This document shows, one piece after another, positions 11,769-23,978 of a stretch of DNA of 64,000 nucleotides. The stretch is from Megalopta genalis (taxonomy: Eukaryota > Arthropoda > Insecta > Hymenoptera > Halictidae): NCBI RefSeq assembly GCF_051020955.1, contig NC_135013.1, positions 1,902,001 through 1,966,000 of the forward strand, in the 5' to 3' direction. Under the pieces are notes generated by a model. It had not been told where the DNA came from. It saw nothing but the letters and a program-made list of their open reading frames with translations, and did no database searches. Position 1 is the stretch's first letter, and every line of letters begins with the position of its first letter. Both the position numbers and the translations under genes were made by a program.

Positions 11769-11949
11769 CTGCGCAACTATACTCGGATTATTCTTCATCC
11801 GTTCGTACAAGTATTCTCCGCCGCTTTTGTACTTCAGATCAAACGGCCCCGTTCTTCCCTATCAGCACATTATCCACGATGGTGAATATCCGTTCCGACG
11901 ATTGCACCTGCGACCGACAGTATAGTCAATGGTTATTCGGAACATCGCC

Positions 11950-12430
11950 ACGTAAATCTAAACTGTATTGCACAAAATTGATTGCACAAAATTGTATTGT
12001 ACAAAATTGAAGCACAAAACTAACTGCACAAAATTGTATTGTACAAAATTGAAGCACAAAACTAATTGCACAAAATTGATTGCACAAAATTGATTGCTCA
12101 AAATTGCATTGCACAAAATCGATGCACATAATTGACGTACAAGGTTGCTGCACAAAATTCTATCGTACGAAATTAATTACACAAAATTGTACTACACGCA
12201 CTGACTTTAGTGCAAGCCTTAGGTCCGCTGGAGAAGGAAAATCCCTCTAAGTGAATTCAGACCCCTCTCTCTCCCTAAGTGAATCCGCACGCCTTCCTCC
12301 AAGCGAATTCAGACTGCTCTCTCTAAGTGAATCCAGACGCCTTCCTCTAAGTGAATTCAGACTCCTCTCTCTAAGTGAATTCAGACTCCTCGCTCTCTCT
12401 CTCTCTCTCTCTAAGTGAATCCGGGCGCCT
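11950..12430. repeat. Two adjacent minisatellites
   Basis: TTGCACAAAATTGATTGCAC-type units (about 11965-12190), then CTCTAAGTGAATTCAGAC-type units (about 12235-12430) with a CT run. Confidence 0.85.
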
Positions 12431-13269
12431 TCCTCTAAGCGAATCCGGGGCTCGAGATTCGTTCAGAACGCGGCTCGAATATTTAGTTTCGCGCCGCAAG
12501 AACGGAAACAACTGAACTGATTCCATCATACGAATGCTGCCGGTCGCAGGAAATAGTTGATTGACAGCCTTCGAGCACCTGTTGCTCATCGAGTGTTTAC
12601 AAACAACCAGTGTTTCGTTAATTTCGCTGTATCAATCCGCCTCGTGTGTATCAATTTACTTCAGTCCCTCCGCCGCCCCCTCCCCCTCCTCTACTATTGT
12701 TCGTAACTGTAACATTCATTTTTCGACGAGCATTTGAAATATTTCATCGTACGTGTTAGTATAATATCTGTTTTATTTGCAATCTAGAAAATAGTTTGTA
12801 GTTTATTTCTCTGCTTTAGAGATATTATATAATTATATCATGTATATATTATAGCTATTAATATAAATAATATGTGTGTTATTGTATGTAACTATATTAT
12901 TAATATAATATCTCTGTTATTATAAGTAACTATATTATTAATATAATGTGTATGTGTTATTATAAATAACTATATTATTAATATAATATCTATATATATA
13001 TATATATTCACCGACACAGCTTTTTCTCCGCCGTAAATGCGTAATAATTGCAGTCCAGAACTCGGTTCGTCGAGAATTGCCCGGAAATAGAAAACAGCTG
13101 CACGCGAGCGACACGATCAAACCAGGGCCGAACGATGATTCAATGTCAAACGTGATTCAATTGTTGCTCAAATTAAGATCTCTAGATTTTATTTATCAAT
13201 TTTTTTCACGTCCATGTATATACACGATTTATTCGAATATACTTTCGTTTGCCTTCTTGCTCACATATT

Positions 13270-13690
13270 ATTATATAATCATATTGATAATATTGATAAT
13301 ATTGATAATATTGATAATATTGATAATATTGATAATATTGACAATAGTGACATTATTGATAATATTGACGAGGTAATATTAGCAATATTAATAATATTGA
13401 CAAGATAATATTAACAATATTGATAATATCGACAAGGTAATATCACACACAACAATATCAATAATATTGACAAGGTAATATCAACAATATTGATAATATT
13501 GACAAGGTAATATTAACAATATTGATAATATTGACAAGGTTATATTAACAATATTGATACTATTTACAATATTGATAATATCGATAATATTGATTTTTTT
13601 TTTTTAGTAGTATTGATAATATTTATAATATTAATAATATTAATAATACAAATAATAAAATAAATATTAATAATATTAGTAATATTTAAT
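13270..13690. repeat. ATTGATAAT nonamer array
   Basis: Perfect nonamers from about 13282, degenerating into 30-bp units containing GACAAGGTAATATTAACAAT. Intergenic between the two acyl-CoA synthetase copies. Confidence 0.9.
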
Positions 13691-13761
13691 TGATGATCTG
13701 GACGATACGATTCGGCCTTAGTTTGAGATCACGTCGCATTATTTTTGTGTGAACAAAATCT

Positions 13762-14174
13762 GCAAGTTGTCCAAAAATTATGCTACTTCCGGGAAATGAG
13801 AGGTTCCTGAGATCATTCGAAGCAACTTTCTCCTTTACAAAAATTTGCTCCGAGGCATCGTTAACGAGTTATTAACGAAAAACAGTGACCAATGAGAGAT
13901 CGTGCACGGCTGACGCCCTGTCCTCGCGACCACTGCTACCGCGTCAGACTCCCCGCCCTCGCGACCACTATCGCCGCGGCAGACGGCCGGCGCGACGCGG
14001 CATTGGCCGCGAGGGCGGGGCGCCGGCCGCGCTCGCTCTCCGATTGGTCGCTGTTTTTCGTTAATAACTCGTAAACGAAGCCGTGGATCGCATTTTCGCA
14101 AAGGAAAAAGTTGCTTCGAATGCCCTCAGGAACCTCCGATTTCCCGGAACTACCACAATTTTTGGACACCTTGC
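13762..14174. mobile_element. Family-2 palindromic MITE with extended arms
   Basis: Arms carry TTAACGAGTTATTAACGAAA and its complement around a GC-rich centre. Unusually, the inverted repeat continues outside the usual ends: CGCATTATTTTTGTGTGAAC at 13735-13754 is complementary to GTTCACACAAAAATAATGCG at about 14186-14205. Confidence 0.75.
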
Positions 14175-14298
14175 ATATAGATCGCGTTCACACAAAAATA
14201 ATGCGATTTCTACGGGAAGTGACAGGTACGCAAGATCATTTAGCAACGAACATTTTTTCGCGTGAATAAAAAAACGTGAAACAATAGCACGTGAGTAT

Positions 14299-17200
14299 TT
14301 ACTGAAGCGCCATCGACTTCGCCATGTTTTTCAACGCTATCCTCAATACTTTGCCCGAGGAAGTATGAGGAAGGCTCGGCAAGAACTTCACGCCGCCGCG
14401 TAATTTATAAGCATCGATGAAATTCTTCTCCACAATCGTCACTAATTCCTCCTCGGTCACCTGAAAATTAGGTTAATAATCGTCAGATCATTTTCTCCGC
14501 GACTTACTACGGAAAATAAAAGAAGATATCGAATGAACTTTCAAATTATACATACAGACAACAAATTAGTCTTTAACATTTAAAAAGAAGAACATTCAAG
14601 CCATTTAATTCAGTTGTAAAAAAAGTTATAATTAGCGTTTTCAATGATGTTATGTCAATATGTATAGATTTCGCCGGGGATAGTAAGTCGCAAAAACGCA
14701 CTTCTTTGTTGGGCATTTTGCTGACGAAAGCAACGGGATGATCGTCGTCGGTAGGATGAGGTATACCGACGACTGCAGCTTCCATAACGGCTGGATGCGC
14801 TTGCAAGAGATCCTCGATCTCGGTCGGCGCTATTTGGTGTCCCCTGTATTTAATTATCTCCTTCAGTCTATCGACGATGAAGACCTCTCCATCCTCGTTG
14901 TAGTATGCCAGGTCGCCCGTGTGTATCCAACCTGGGAAATTATAACTCCATTATAATTTATTATATGTTATATTATATATAATACTTATTATAATAATTA
15001 AATTCAGTTTAGATAGAATAAAATCAATAAAAATAAAAATTATGATAATATATAATAATTGTATTGTATAATGATATGTAATAATTATATTATATAATAA
15101 TATATAACAATTATATAATATAATAATATGTAATAATTATACTATATAATAATATATAATAGTTATATTATATAATAATATGTAATAACTATATTATACA
15201 TATAATAATATATAATGGTTATATATATATTATATATTTAATAATCATATATAATTATATATATGTAATGTGTGGATAATTATGGAAGTCGAACACAATA
15301 TGATTCTAAAATAAGAGAATCAAGAGTTAAATGTCCGTGCTTCTCTTTCTCTTCTCATTCTTCGACTCGTCGCGACTCTCTTTGCCTTCCTCCATTACTC
15401 CTGCGTCTGCGCACTCACTCACACACAACGCTTACATATATTAAATATTTAACAATTATATATAATTATATAAGTCATTGCATATCATAATTTTTAATTA
15501 GAAATTACAAAATTACTTTATACTAATAAAATTATATACTAACAACATAAAAACAACCGAAAAGCTTGAAACAATTCGAAGCCGTTCTTCGTCAATTTTT
15601 GTAACATGCCGGCGATTTGCACACGCGGTACTTAAACAAATATTTTTTAGGAACGATCGAATATCGCATTTTTCTACCCACCGTCTTCATCCAAGATCTC
15701 CATCGTAGCCGTCGGATTTTTATAATATCCGATCATCACGTTGGGCGTCTTTACGCAGAGCTCGCCCTGCAGATTCGGGCCCAGGCTTTCTCCTGTTTGC
15801 ACATCCACGATTTTCAGCTCGCAGTTAGGAACCACAGTTCCACAAGAACCGCTGGCACCATTCGAGTTCTGAATCATGGCCAGTCCACCCAGCTCCGTCA
15901 TACCTGAAATATATGTTTAATTACTGTATTTAATTTAAATTGTAATTACTATAATCAAGTGATGTTGCTGCGACTAAATAATTGCTGTATTTAACGCTGT
16001 ATTTTAAAACGATTTTATATATTTTTAATCAAACGATTTCGCATTGATTGCGTTTTTTTTTAACGAAAATCCAAATATCATGTCACGTGGTTTCCGATTT
16101 GGAGATCTGTAATTTCATTTCTAATTCTTTCGTTAATTAATTCGACCGTTAAGTAATTCTTTCGTTACCTAACTTTATCGTTAATTCATTCAGTCGTTAA
16201 CTAATTCGTTCGTTATCTAATTCTGTCGTTAATTAATTCGTTCGTTATCTAATTCTTTCAATTAATTCGTTCGTTATCTAATTCTTTCGTTAATTAATTC
16301 GTCCGTTACCTAATTCTTTCGTTAATTAATTCGTCCGTTATCTAATTCTTTCGTTAATTAATTCGTTCGTTATCTAATTCTTTCGTTAATTAATTCGTTC
16401 ATTAACTAACTCTTTCGTTATTCAATACTTTCGTAAATTAATTCGTTCTCTAACTAATTCTTTCATTAGACGATTCTTTCCTTAACAAATAATATTGAAG
16501 GAAAATTTGCCACCAGTCGACTGCCACAAATATTTGTTTTTGTATAAATTTTTCTTCTGTTTTTTACGTTTTACGTGAGGTCTAATTATACGACTCGCTC
16601 TGTACGCCATTTGCAATACTTGCCGTAACATTGTATCACGCTCGTGTGCGGCAAATGCTTCTTCAGCGCGTCCTGCGATTCTTGTTTCAATGTGGCACCG
16701 CCGATCATGATCTGATCGAGGCTCGAGAGGTCGTAGCTCGGCAGATCCTTGTACCTGACAAATCGATTGCTCATGCTGGTGCTCAGCATCAGCCAGGTGA
16801 TCTGCGGGACGACGATCGATCCATTCAGAAATCAGCTTTAAATATTAACTTTAAATATTAACTTAAAATAACTAACCTTAAGTTAACTTAACATAAAATA
16901 ACTAACTTTAAGTTGACTTAACTTGAAATAACTAACTTTAAGTTAACTTAACTTGAAATAATTAACTTTAAGTTAACTTAACTTGAAATAATTATCATTA
17001 AGTTAACTTAACTTGAAATAATTAACATTAACTTAACTTAACTTGAAATAATTAACTTTAAGTTAACTTAACTTGATATAATTAACTTTAAGTTAACTTA
17101 AATTAACATAATAAATGTCGGATATTTAAGCGAACATATAAGACTGAATATCTTTGTTCAAAAGCTGTTTATTTAAACAAAATATGCTCCGTCCGCTTCA

Positions 17201-20200
17201 ATACACTTTTCCCAACGAGATTTTAACGCACAGATGGCCGTCTTAAACAAATTCCGATCTTTCGAGACGATAAACTCTGATATGGAATTTTTCGGACTGT
17301 CTTCATTTTCGTACCGTTTAGCCCGGGAAAACTGTTCTAAATGTTTTAAAAAAATGAAAGTCGGTCAGCGAAAGATCCGGCAAATAAGCTGACTGCTGCA
17401 AAATTTCATATTTTAACTAATTCAATTGTCGCAATCGTTTTGCACGATGTATGCCGCCGAGCGTTGTGTAAGTACAGTAATGTCTCTCTAATTGACGTTC
17501 CGATTGTCCAAAAAAATGGACAATTTTTGGAAGAGCAGATACGATTATTCGAGCGAGAATTAGAGAGACATTACTGAGCGTCAATAAGGGAGACATTACA
17601 ATATCAGGCCGATTAAAACAAGCGATGAGCGCATAATTTTCACTTTCTCACGCATCTTGTATTTCTTCGTTAAAACGCGACACTATGATGACAAACCTGC
17701 CAACTATAAACGAGCTTATGCCAAAAAGCTTATGCGAAAGCCCAACGAAAACAGGAAGTCGAATGTTCGCGCGTAAAGAAAAATCGGACATTTCGTATGC
17801 ACCAGCCTAATAATAAACTAACTAACTAACTAACTAAAAAAAGGCGATTGTTTACGAACCGCGCGTACCTTGTATCTGACCAGGATCTCGCACAATTTCT
17901 GCGGATCGAATTCGGTCGCGACGATTTTCTTGGCGCCGGACGCGAGGCTCATGAAATTCAGGAAGCAGCCGGTGATCCAGAATATAGGGCTGAACCATAA
18001 CGGCGTCATGTTACCGAACTCGAGGTCCTTGTTCTCCAGCAGCCTGAGCAGCATGTCGTGGGACATCTGCACGCCCTTCGGTAAGCCGGTGGTACCGGAC
18101 GAGAACATGATCAGCGATGTGTCGCGGAGGTCGGTGACCTCCTCGTACCGGAAGCTCGCCACCTCGAAGTCGCTGTGACCTTGGAGGACGTCCGTGAAAG
18201 CCACAGTGCCGGGACAATCGCCGAACACGACCGTCTTCGTCTCGACGCCTTCAGCTTTCGCGGCTTCCAGCGCGACCCTCGCTGCCTGCTCGTTCGCGAA
18301 GATCACTTTTGGCTCTGTTAGGCTCATGAAATGCCGTGCGTGACCTGCCGGAGAGCAATAAATATATTATAGATATTATATTAAATATATATTGTGTGTT
18401 GTGTTAATGTGTTGTAATGATATAATAATATTTGTGATAAAGGGATGATGATATAATGATATGTGCTAGTATGTTTTATAATGTAATACACTATATATGT
18501 ATATTATACATTATTATATGTTATAATATAATATATTGTATATATTATATTAAATGTATTGTGTATTACAGGTATATAATATATTATATATTATAATCAA
18601 TATTAATATGTTATATTAAATATATAAAATAATATATGATATATTGTACATCTATAAAATATTATACAATACATTATATATTATAATGAATATTAATATT
18701 ATAATATAATGCACACACATTGTATACATTATATATTATAGATATAAAATGTATTATATATTATAATGAATATTAATATGTTATATTAAATACTTTATAT
18801 ATAAATTTACGATCTCTATTATTTCTCATCTTTTTTCTTCGCTAATAACTCGCAACAAGTTTCGAGGCGCAAGTTTTTCCAGCGCAATTTTTTAATCGTA
18901 GCCTTGCCTGCATTCATTCCGGCATCCCAAGGATTCACAATAGCCCCGATAAAAACCGCGGCGACGCAGGGAACGAAGCTATCGAGATGATTGTGCGTCG
19001 CGACCGCGACGATGTCTCCCCTCTTCACGCCCTGTTTTCTCAGCCAAAGCGCGCATCTCACTGCTCGATCCAGCATCTCTCCGTAAGTGTCCTCTTCTCC
19101 TGTGCCGGCGTCCACCTAGAAATCGCAATGTTAATTCGACTAACGAAATTAGGGTCTAACGAGATACAGTAATGTTTATTTTTTTATCTTTATAGTTACA
19201 AATTGTCCACAATTATAAAAACGAGCAGCAAGGCTCGAATAATCGTATCTCCTCGTCCCAAATTGTCCAATTTAGTGAACAATCTGAGCGTCAGTAAGAG
19301 AGACATTACTGTACGCGGAACAACGTATAGTCCTCGCGCGACAACAAGGCGCCTTTGCGCTTATATTCCCCCCATCCCCGCATTTATTTAGCTGCCCCAC
19401 TGCCGCGGCACTCGATCGCTATTGGCTGAGAACGGCGGCGAAGATCGTCGCCGGTCAATTCATATTATTCGGGAAGCGCGAAGAGATTCGATTATTTCAT
19501 AATTTTTATTGTGCGCTGTAAACTTCGCGGCTTGGATTTTATAAATCTATGATAGCCATAACTCTCGTTCTACGAACGATTTATTTCTCTTCGCGGATTC
19601 TCTTCTCTTATACCGCAACAAGCGTCGATTAATCGGCTGTTATGTAACTTCCCATTAAAGACGACGGCAAGAAGCGACCATGGAGCTTCCTTTGGAAAAT
19701 TTTACGGAGACGTCGAGGTTCTTCAATTAATTGAACAATGTTTCAGTAAATTACTGATGTCGGCGTTGTAGAAATAACGAGTCCAAGGCTTTCTGAAATG
19801 GAACATAGAGCAAACGAAGCAGAAAGATTCTAGAATGCAAACATTCGATTTGCTTTACCGTTTAAAAAGTCGCGTAAAAATTGTGTACAAGCCCCGTGAA
19901 AATAAGAATTCCGTAAAAATCGTGTACAAATCCTGTAAAAATAGGATAAAGATCCCGTAAGAATAGTGCAAAAATTCCATAAAAGTCGTGCAAAAATAGT
20001 GCTCATATCGTTTAGAAATATTGCAAAAGTCCTGTAAAAATCGTGCAAAAGCAATACATAAATCGAGTAAAAATCGTATAAAAATTCCGTAAAAATAGTG
20101 TAAAGATCTCGTAAAAATAATGCGAAAATCCCGTTAAGATCGTACAAAAATCGTGTAAAAATCGTATAAAAATCGTGCAAAGGTCCTGTAAAAATCCTGT

Positions 20201-20792
20201 AAAAATCGTACAGAGGTCCTGTAAAAATCCCGCAAAAAATCCTATAAAAACCCATAAAAATCATGCAAGGTCCCGCAAAAATCCCACAAAAATCCTACAA
20301 TAATCCCGCAAAAATCCCACAACAATCCCGCAAAAATTCTCATTTCGGAAATGCAAGTTGCAACGTTCCTTGCTATTAGCATAGAGACAAGTGCAGCTCT
20401 AATTTATCTGCCAAGAGGAAGTTCTAAAATAGCATAGCATAGCATAGCATAGTACGTCAACGAATCGTGGGAGGCAGCAATAATGCGATCATCGATCGAT
20501 TTCGTACCTGTACAACGCGGCTCCTATTCTTCTTCATCACGCCGTACAGCATCTGTGCACAGGATCTATGTTTCATCTCGTACGTCTTCTTTTCCCCTCG
20601 GAGCACATTCCCCGCGACGGTGAAAGTCGTCGTCGTAGACGAATTCTGCAGACTCGTCTGCGTGCAACAACGTCGTCAAACGTTAATTAAAAAAAAAACA
20701 AAAAACAACAACAGACTTACTTCGACGGAGAACACAACGCGATCATAGATGGAACAACGATGACTTACGTCGCTCGTCGTGTTCGCTGTCAT
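14299..20792 (-). CDS. Acyl-CoA synthetase, luciferin 4-monooxygenase/4-coumarate-CoA-ligase-like
   Basis: Eight exons: 20769-20792, 20508-20645, 18908-19115, 17869-18344, 16624-16801, 15682-15903, 14702-14931, 14299-14460. They join in frame to 1638 bp (545 aa), the usual length for this family. Members of the family adenylate a carboxylic acid with ATP and transfer it to CoA. Seen: the P-loop SSGTTGLPKG (about 205-214), YGMTE (341-345), GELCVK, GWIHTGD with Asp422, RLKEIIKYRG, and HTSSGK ending at Lys529. These positions agree with my recollection of firefly luciferase numbering. There is no C-terminal SKL-type peroxisomal signal (it ends SMALQ). The start was chosen because its 24-bp exon has a strong GTAAGT donor in phase with exon 2. 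Two introns use GC-AG (donors 18907-18906 and 16623-16622). Introns hold a mariner remnant, palindromic MITEs and minisatellites. Substrate is unknown; light emission is not implied. Its degenerate paralogue lies just downstream. Confidence 0.92.
14935..15260. repeat. AT-rich intron of the acyl-CoA synthetase gene
   Basis: ATAATATATAATAATTATAT-type low-complexity sequence between exons 6 and 7. Nothing else seen. Confidence 0.75.
16130..16470. repeat. TTCGTTAATTAATTCGTTCG minisatellite
   Basis: About 31-bp units with TTATCTAATTCTTTCG, in the intron between exons 5 and 6 of the acyl-CoA synthetase gene. Confidence 0.9.
16845..17105. repeat. AACTTTAAGTTAACTTAACT 28-bp minisatellite
   Basis: Eight to nine well-conserved units in the intron upstream of exon 5; it abuts the mariner remnant and may have replaced that element's 3' terminal repeat. 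Confidence 0.9.
17114..17810 (-). mobile_element. Mariner transposon remnant with nested MITE
   Basis: On the minus strand 17165-17450 encodes a mariner transposase C-terminus when reading gaps are allowed: DLSLTDFHFFK, then SEFIVSKDRNLFKTAICALK and RWEKCIEADGAYF before a stop. This fits the end of the mariner DDE domain. Frameshifts break it. The element's 5' end is TTAGGCTGGTGCATACG, read from 17810 downwards. The transposase middle is lost and a family-1 palindrome (17475-17600) sits at the junction. It lies in an acyl-CoA synthetase intron. Confidence 0.75.
17475..17600. mobile_element. Family-1 palindrome nested in mariner, centre deleted
   Basis: Begins CAGTAATGTCTCTCTAATTG after TA. 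The right side contains the terminal GAGACATTAC sequence twice, at about 17564-17573 and 17590-17599. This suggests an internal rearrangement after insertion. Confidence 0.7.
19167..19510. mobile_element. Partial composite: damaged palindrome plus spacer
   Basis: The first 10 bases of the left terminus, then a deletion, then the intact right arm ending ATTACTG/TA at 19311, followed by the spacer to about 19510. The second palindrome is missing. It sits in the intron between exons 2 and 3 of the acyl-CoA synthetase gene. Confidence 0.75.
19855..20340. repeat. GTAAAAATCGTGCAAAAATC minisatellite
   Basis: Degenerate 13-15 bp units in the intron between exons 2 and 3 of the acyl-CoA synthetase gene. 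The long minus-strand frame here is an artefact of the repeat. Confidence 0.85.
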
Positions 20793-22770
20793 GCTGATCT
20801 TCAAACGGGGAACAACCACTCGACTGACATTCACGCGACGTTGCTCGACCTCTCGGTTCCGCGGCGAGAACTGTTAGCCGGACGCGTCTTGGTCTTTTTG
20901 CGAGCCGGCAATGCTCCCTACTGAGACAATGCCGCGCATCGGATTGTTTGACAGAAGCGCGGCGAGTGCACAAGAGTGCACGCGAGCTGCGATCGCCGAC
21001 ATTCTGCCGATGCACGCGGCAAAATGTTGCATTAGACGGAAGAGGAACTGCGCCAATGCTGTCGGACGAAGAGACGGCATGCTTTCGAGTTAACGTAATT
21101 TTTAGTCGTTTAACAGTATTATTAATGTTATTATTCATTTATATTTATCATTGATAAATATCGTTATTAATATCAGTGCACAAGCGAAAGTGCAAGCGAA
21201 ATAGAATCGCATTTCGCCGACCTAAATAATTTTATTCGGAAGAAACAAATTTTTATAGGAATGCGAAATTGCGACAAAATGGTAGCACATTTAATTATAG
21301 ATTACGTATAGCAATAAAGGCGAGCAATAATTATCAATAATAAATATCATTCCTCAATCGAGGAATGATGTTTAATGCTTAATATTTTGTGGATCTAATC
21401 TCTTTGCATTTATTAACAGACATCGTTAACTTTGGCAAAGATTTATGGGTTTCTTTTTAAATACTTTTTTTGCTCTAATTGCTACCACTTTTCTTGAATA
21501 GATTTCTTTTTTTTGCATTCGGCTATGTTTTGAAATTGCCTGCCATTTGCATGATATGAAAAATTTCGTTGCGACGAATAAAATATTTTATTATTTTATA
21601 TACATATAATTATATATAAAATAATATTTTATATACATAAAGTATCAATTTAAAGTACTATTACATATATACAATAGTATTTTCTAATTATTTATATATA
21701 TGTAATATTATATATATATTATATTATTAATACATTATGTATATGTATTATATTATATTAGTATATTATATGTAATATTACTATATCTATTATATTATTA
21801 ATATATCACATATAATAATTATATATATATACAATAATATTACATACATATAAATAATTAGAAAATACTATTACACACAATAGTACTTTAAATTATATTT
21901 GTATTATATATATTGTATTATATTTAAATAACATACTATTATATAAAATACTATTTAACCCAGTTCAGTGCTTATTCCTCGATTTTTATGTCATCAATTC
22001 GCGAAAAATATGACAAAAAAAAAGAATTTTCGGACAACGAGTGGCAACAATATCGATCGCCCACGTTAAATTCGTATTTCAAAAATAACAAGATCAATCG
22101 ACTTAATTAATTGATGATTAATAACTGCACGCGCACACGCAATTGTCTAACGTTTCGATGGATTTTTTGAAGGGAGGAACCAATCGGGACAAGGATCAGC
22201 GACGACGCTTGCGATGATTCAAATTCCATTGCGATACGTAAACTAGTTCATGATCGGTTCACTTTCGAAACGGAATCCAATTGTTTCGATAAGCCCGCAT
22301 GACTCGCGGCAATGAAAACACTGGGGTGATACACGTAATCTCTGCGCCCGCTTTATCGAACGAACGGCTCCTCTATTGACACGTTCGCTCGTCGCCCGAC
22401 GGCCTAGCGACTTTCTATCTGCGCAAATCCTACGTAAACAATTTAAAGATCGATAACACTGTTTAAAGTTGGAGAATCGATCGTTCGGTTTCTAGAAACA
22501 TGGATTTTTTATTTGATTTCTAGAACGGAACCGGACTTTGTCCGCTCGTTCGTCACTCTCTTGCAGTAATAATTCGTAAACAAAACCGTGAATCGCCTCA
22601 GAAACCCGCCATTTTCGGATCGCGAGACACTTTTCGGACACCCTGTATATCGATCTAAATGCGTTATAATTAACGGAGACTGCCGAACGTCCGAACACAG
22701 CGAGAAATACAGCAAATTTTCTCCGATTGTCACTATTATTTCTAATAAATATTTAGAAATATAATACTAA
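20793..22770. other. Intergenic: acyl-CoA synthetase upstream region
   Basis: No further gene seen. A GC-richer stretch (20793-21100) next to the start codon may hold the 5' UTR and promoter. It is followed by AT-rich low complexity (21580-21960), a near-palindromic CATTCCTCAATCGAGGAATG hairpin at 21350-21369 and a half family-2 MITE. Confidence 0.5.
22540..22647. mobile_element. Half copy of family-2 MITE
   Basis: Only the right arm is present, from about TAATAATTCGTAAACAAAAC to CGGACACCCTG followed by TA. It lies downstream of the CFAP99-like gene. Confidence 0.6.
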
Positions 22771-22780
22771 TTTATTTATT
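22771..22780 (-). terminator. Polyadenylation signals of the CFAP99-like gene
   Basis: Two overlapping AATAAA hexamers on the minus strand (TTTATT on the plus strand) lie about 50-60 nt beyond the TGA stop at 22831-22833. The position is suitable for 3'-end processing of the CFAP99-like transcript. Confidence 0.5.
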
Positions 22781-22830
22781 AGAGAAACGAATCCGACCGG
22801 ATTGTTACAACAATCAAGACTATTTCTGGA

Positions 22831-23946
22831 TCACTTCGCGCGATCATCAGTTTCTTTTCGCAGCCTGACGGCTCTCCGTTCCTCCAACTGCTTCCGCAGG
22901 GCATCGACTTCCGGCGAAGCGACTGCTGCCTGTTGCAGTGGTTTGGACGGGGCGAGGTTGTTTCGCCTGGAAAACGAATAGAAATTAAATTCTTTAGAAT
23001 ATGATATTTCAATTCTTTAAAATATGATATCTAAGTTCTTTACAATATGATATTTTAATTCTCTAGAATATTGCATTTGAATTCGACGCAGAGAATTAGT
23101 CCTAGTAGCTTTTTTATTTTCGACACCGTCGCTGCCGTAAATTGCAGTAAATTCTGTCTAATTGACGCTCGAATTGTCCACGAAAATGGACGATTCGGGA
23201 AGAGGAGGCACGATTATTCGAAGTCTTGCGGCTCGTTTTTGTAATCGTTGACGATCTAAATAACTAAATACCGAGACAAGGCCTAAGTAGAATCGTTAAC
23301 AATTGAAATAGTTACAAAAATATTTAAACGATACATTTTTATACTTCGTCTTTGTTTTCATTGCGAACATTTCAAAAATTACAACTTGCGCTGAGAATAG
23401 AATGTAATTTAAGCTGTCAGATTTATTTGCATACATCTCGGTAATCTCGATAATTTTCGCATTTCTCACCGATTAGGAACAATTATTAGCAGAAGACTAA
23501 CTTGCTGACTTTGTAATCCTCCAGCGCCTTTCGAGTATCCTTAATCATAGTCTTCTGCCTCTCGCGTTCCCGACTCACGATGCATTTCCGATTCTCGATT
23601 TCCTCGTTCAGTTTCATTTTCATCCAAAACAATCTCTCCTTCAACTGTACAATAATAACAATAATAATAATTTTTCTTTATTTTTTGGATCTTATCCATT
23701 AAAAATCCCCCACCCCCTACCGCTTTAAACAGCATTATTCCACCCCAGAACTGTTTTATCCATTACATCAATAATAGTAAAAAGAAGAAGAAAATAATGA
23801 AAATAATACAAATAATAGTAATAATAATAATAAAAATAAGAAGAAGAAGAAAAAGAAGAAGGAGAAAAAGAAAATAACACAAATAATAAAAAAAATTATA
23901 ATAATAATAGTAATAATAATAATAATGATAAGAAGGAGAAGAAGAA

Positions 23947-23978
<32 letters not shown>

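Larger units (their letters stand above)
6186..11907 (-). pseudogene. Truncated acyl-CoA synthetase (luciferase/4CL-like) copy
   Basis: Four exons match those of the intact paralogue at 14299-20792: 11769-11907, 10052-10259 (208 bp in both), 7898-8376 (479 versus 476 bp) and 6186-6407 (222 bp in both). The ATP-binding motif SSGTTGLSKG and the MTELGG motif are still readable. The copy is broken. The 11769-11907 exon has four Cs at about 11846-11849 on the plus strand where the frame needs three, a one-base frameshift. The 178-bp exon expected between 6407 and 7898 is not recognisable, its place being taken by a minisatellite and unidentified DNA. The last two exons, carrying the GWIHTGD and C-terminal lysine motifs, are absent because the duplicated CFAP99-like block begins at 6043. 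No first exon was found. It could still be transcribed, but cannot encode a complete enzyme. Confidence 0.82.

Noticed and set aside
13892..14074. Open frames on both strands in GC-rich segments (also 9583-9795, 35437-35680, 37032-37232, 43801-44010)
   Set aside because: All fall in the GC-rich centres of family-2 MITEs. The frames are shared between copies because the DNA is repeated, not because it encodes a conserved protein.
19830..20264. 144-aa minus-strand frame with repeated FYRIF-type units
   Set aside because: A product of the 13-15 bp minisatellite in the acyl-CoA synthetase intron. The left-right repetition follows the DNA period.
14299..20792. Naming the enzyme a luciferase
   Set aside because: All motifs are shared with non-luminous insect acyl-CoA synthetases; nothing here indicates light production.
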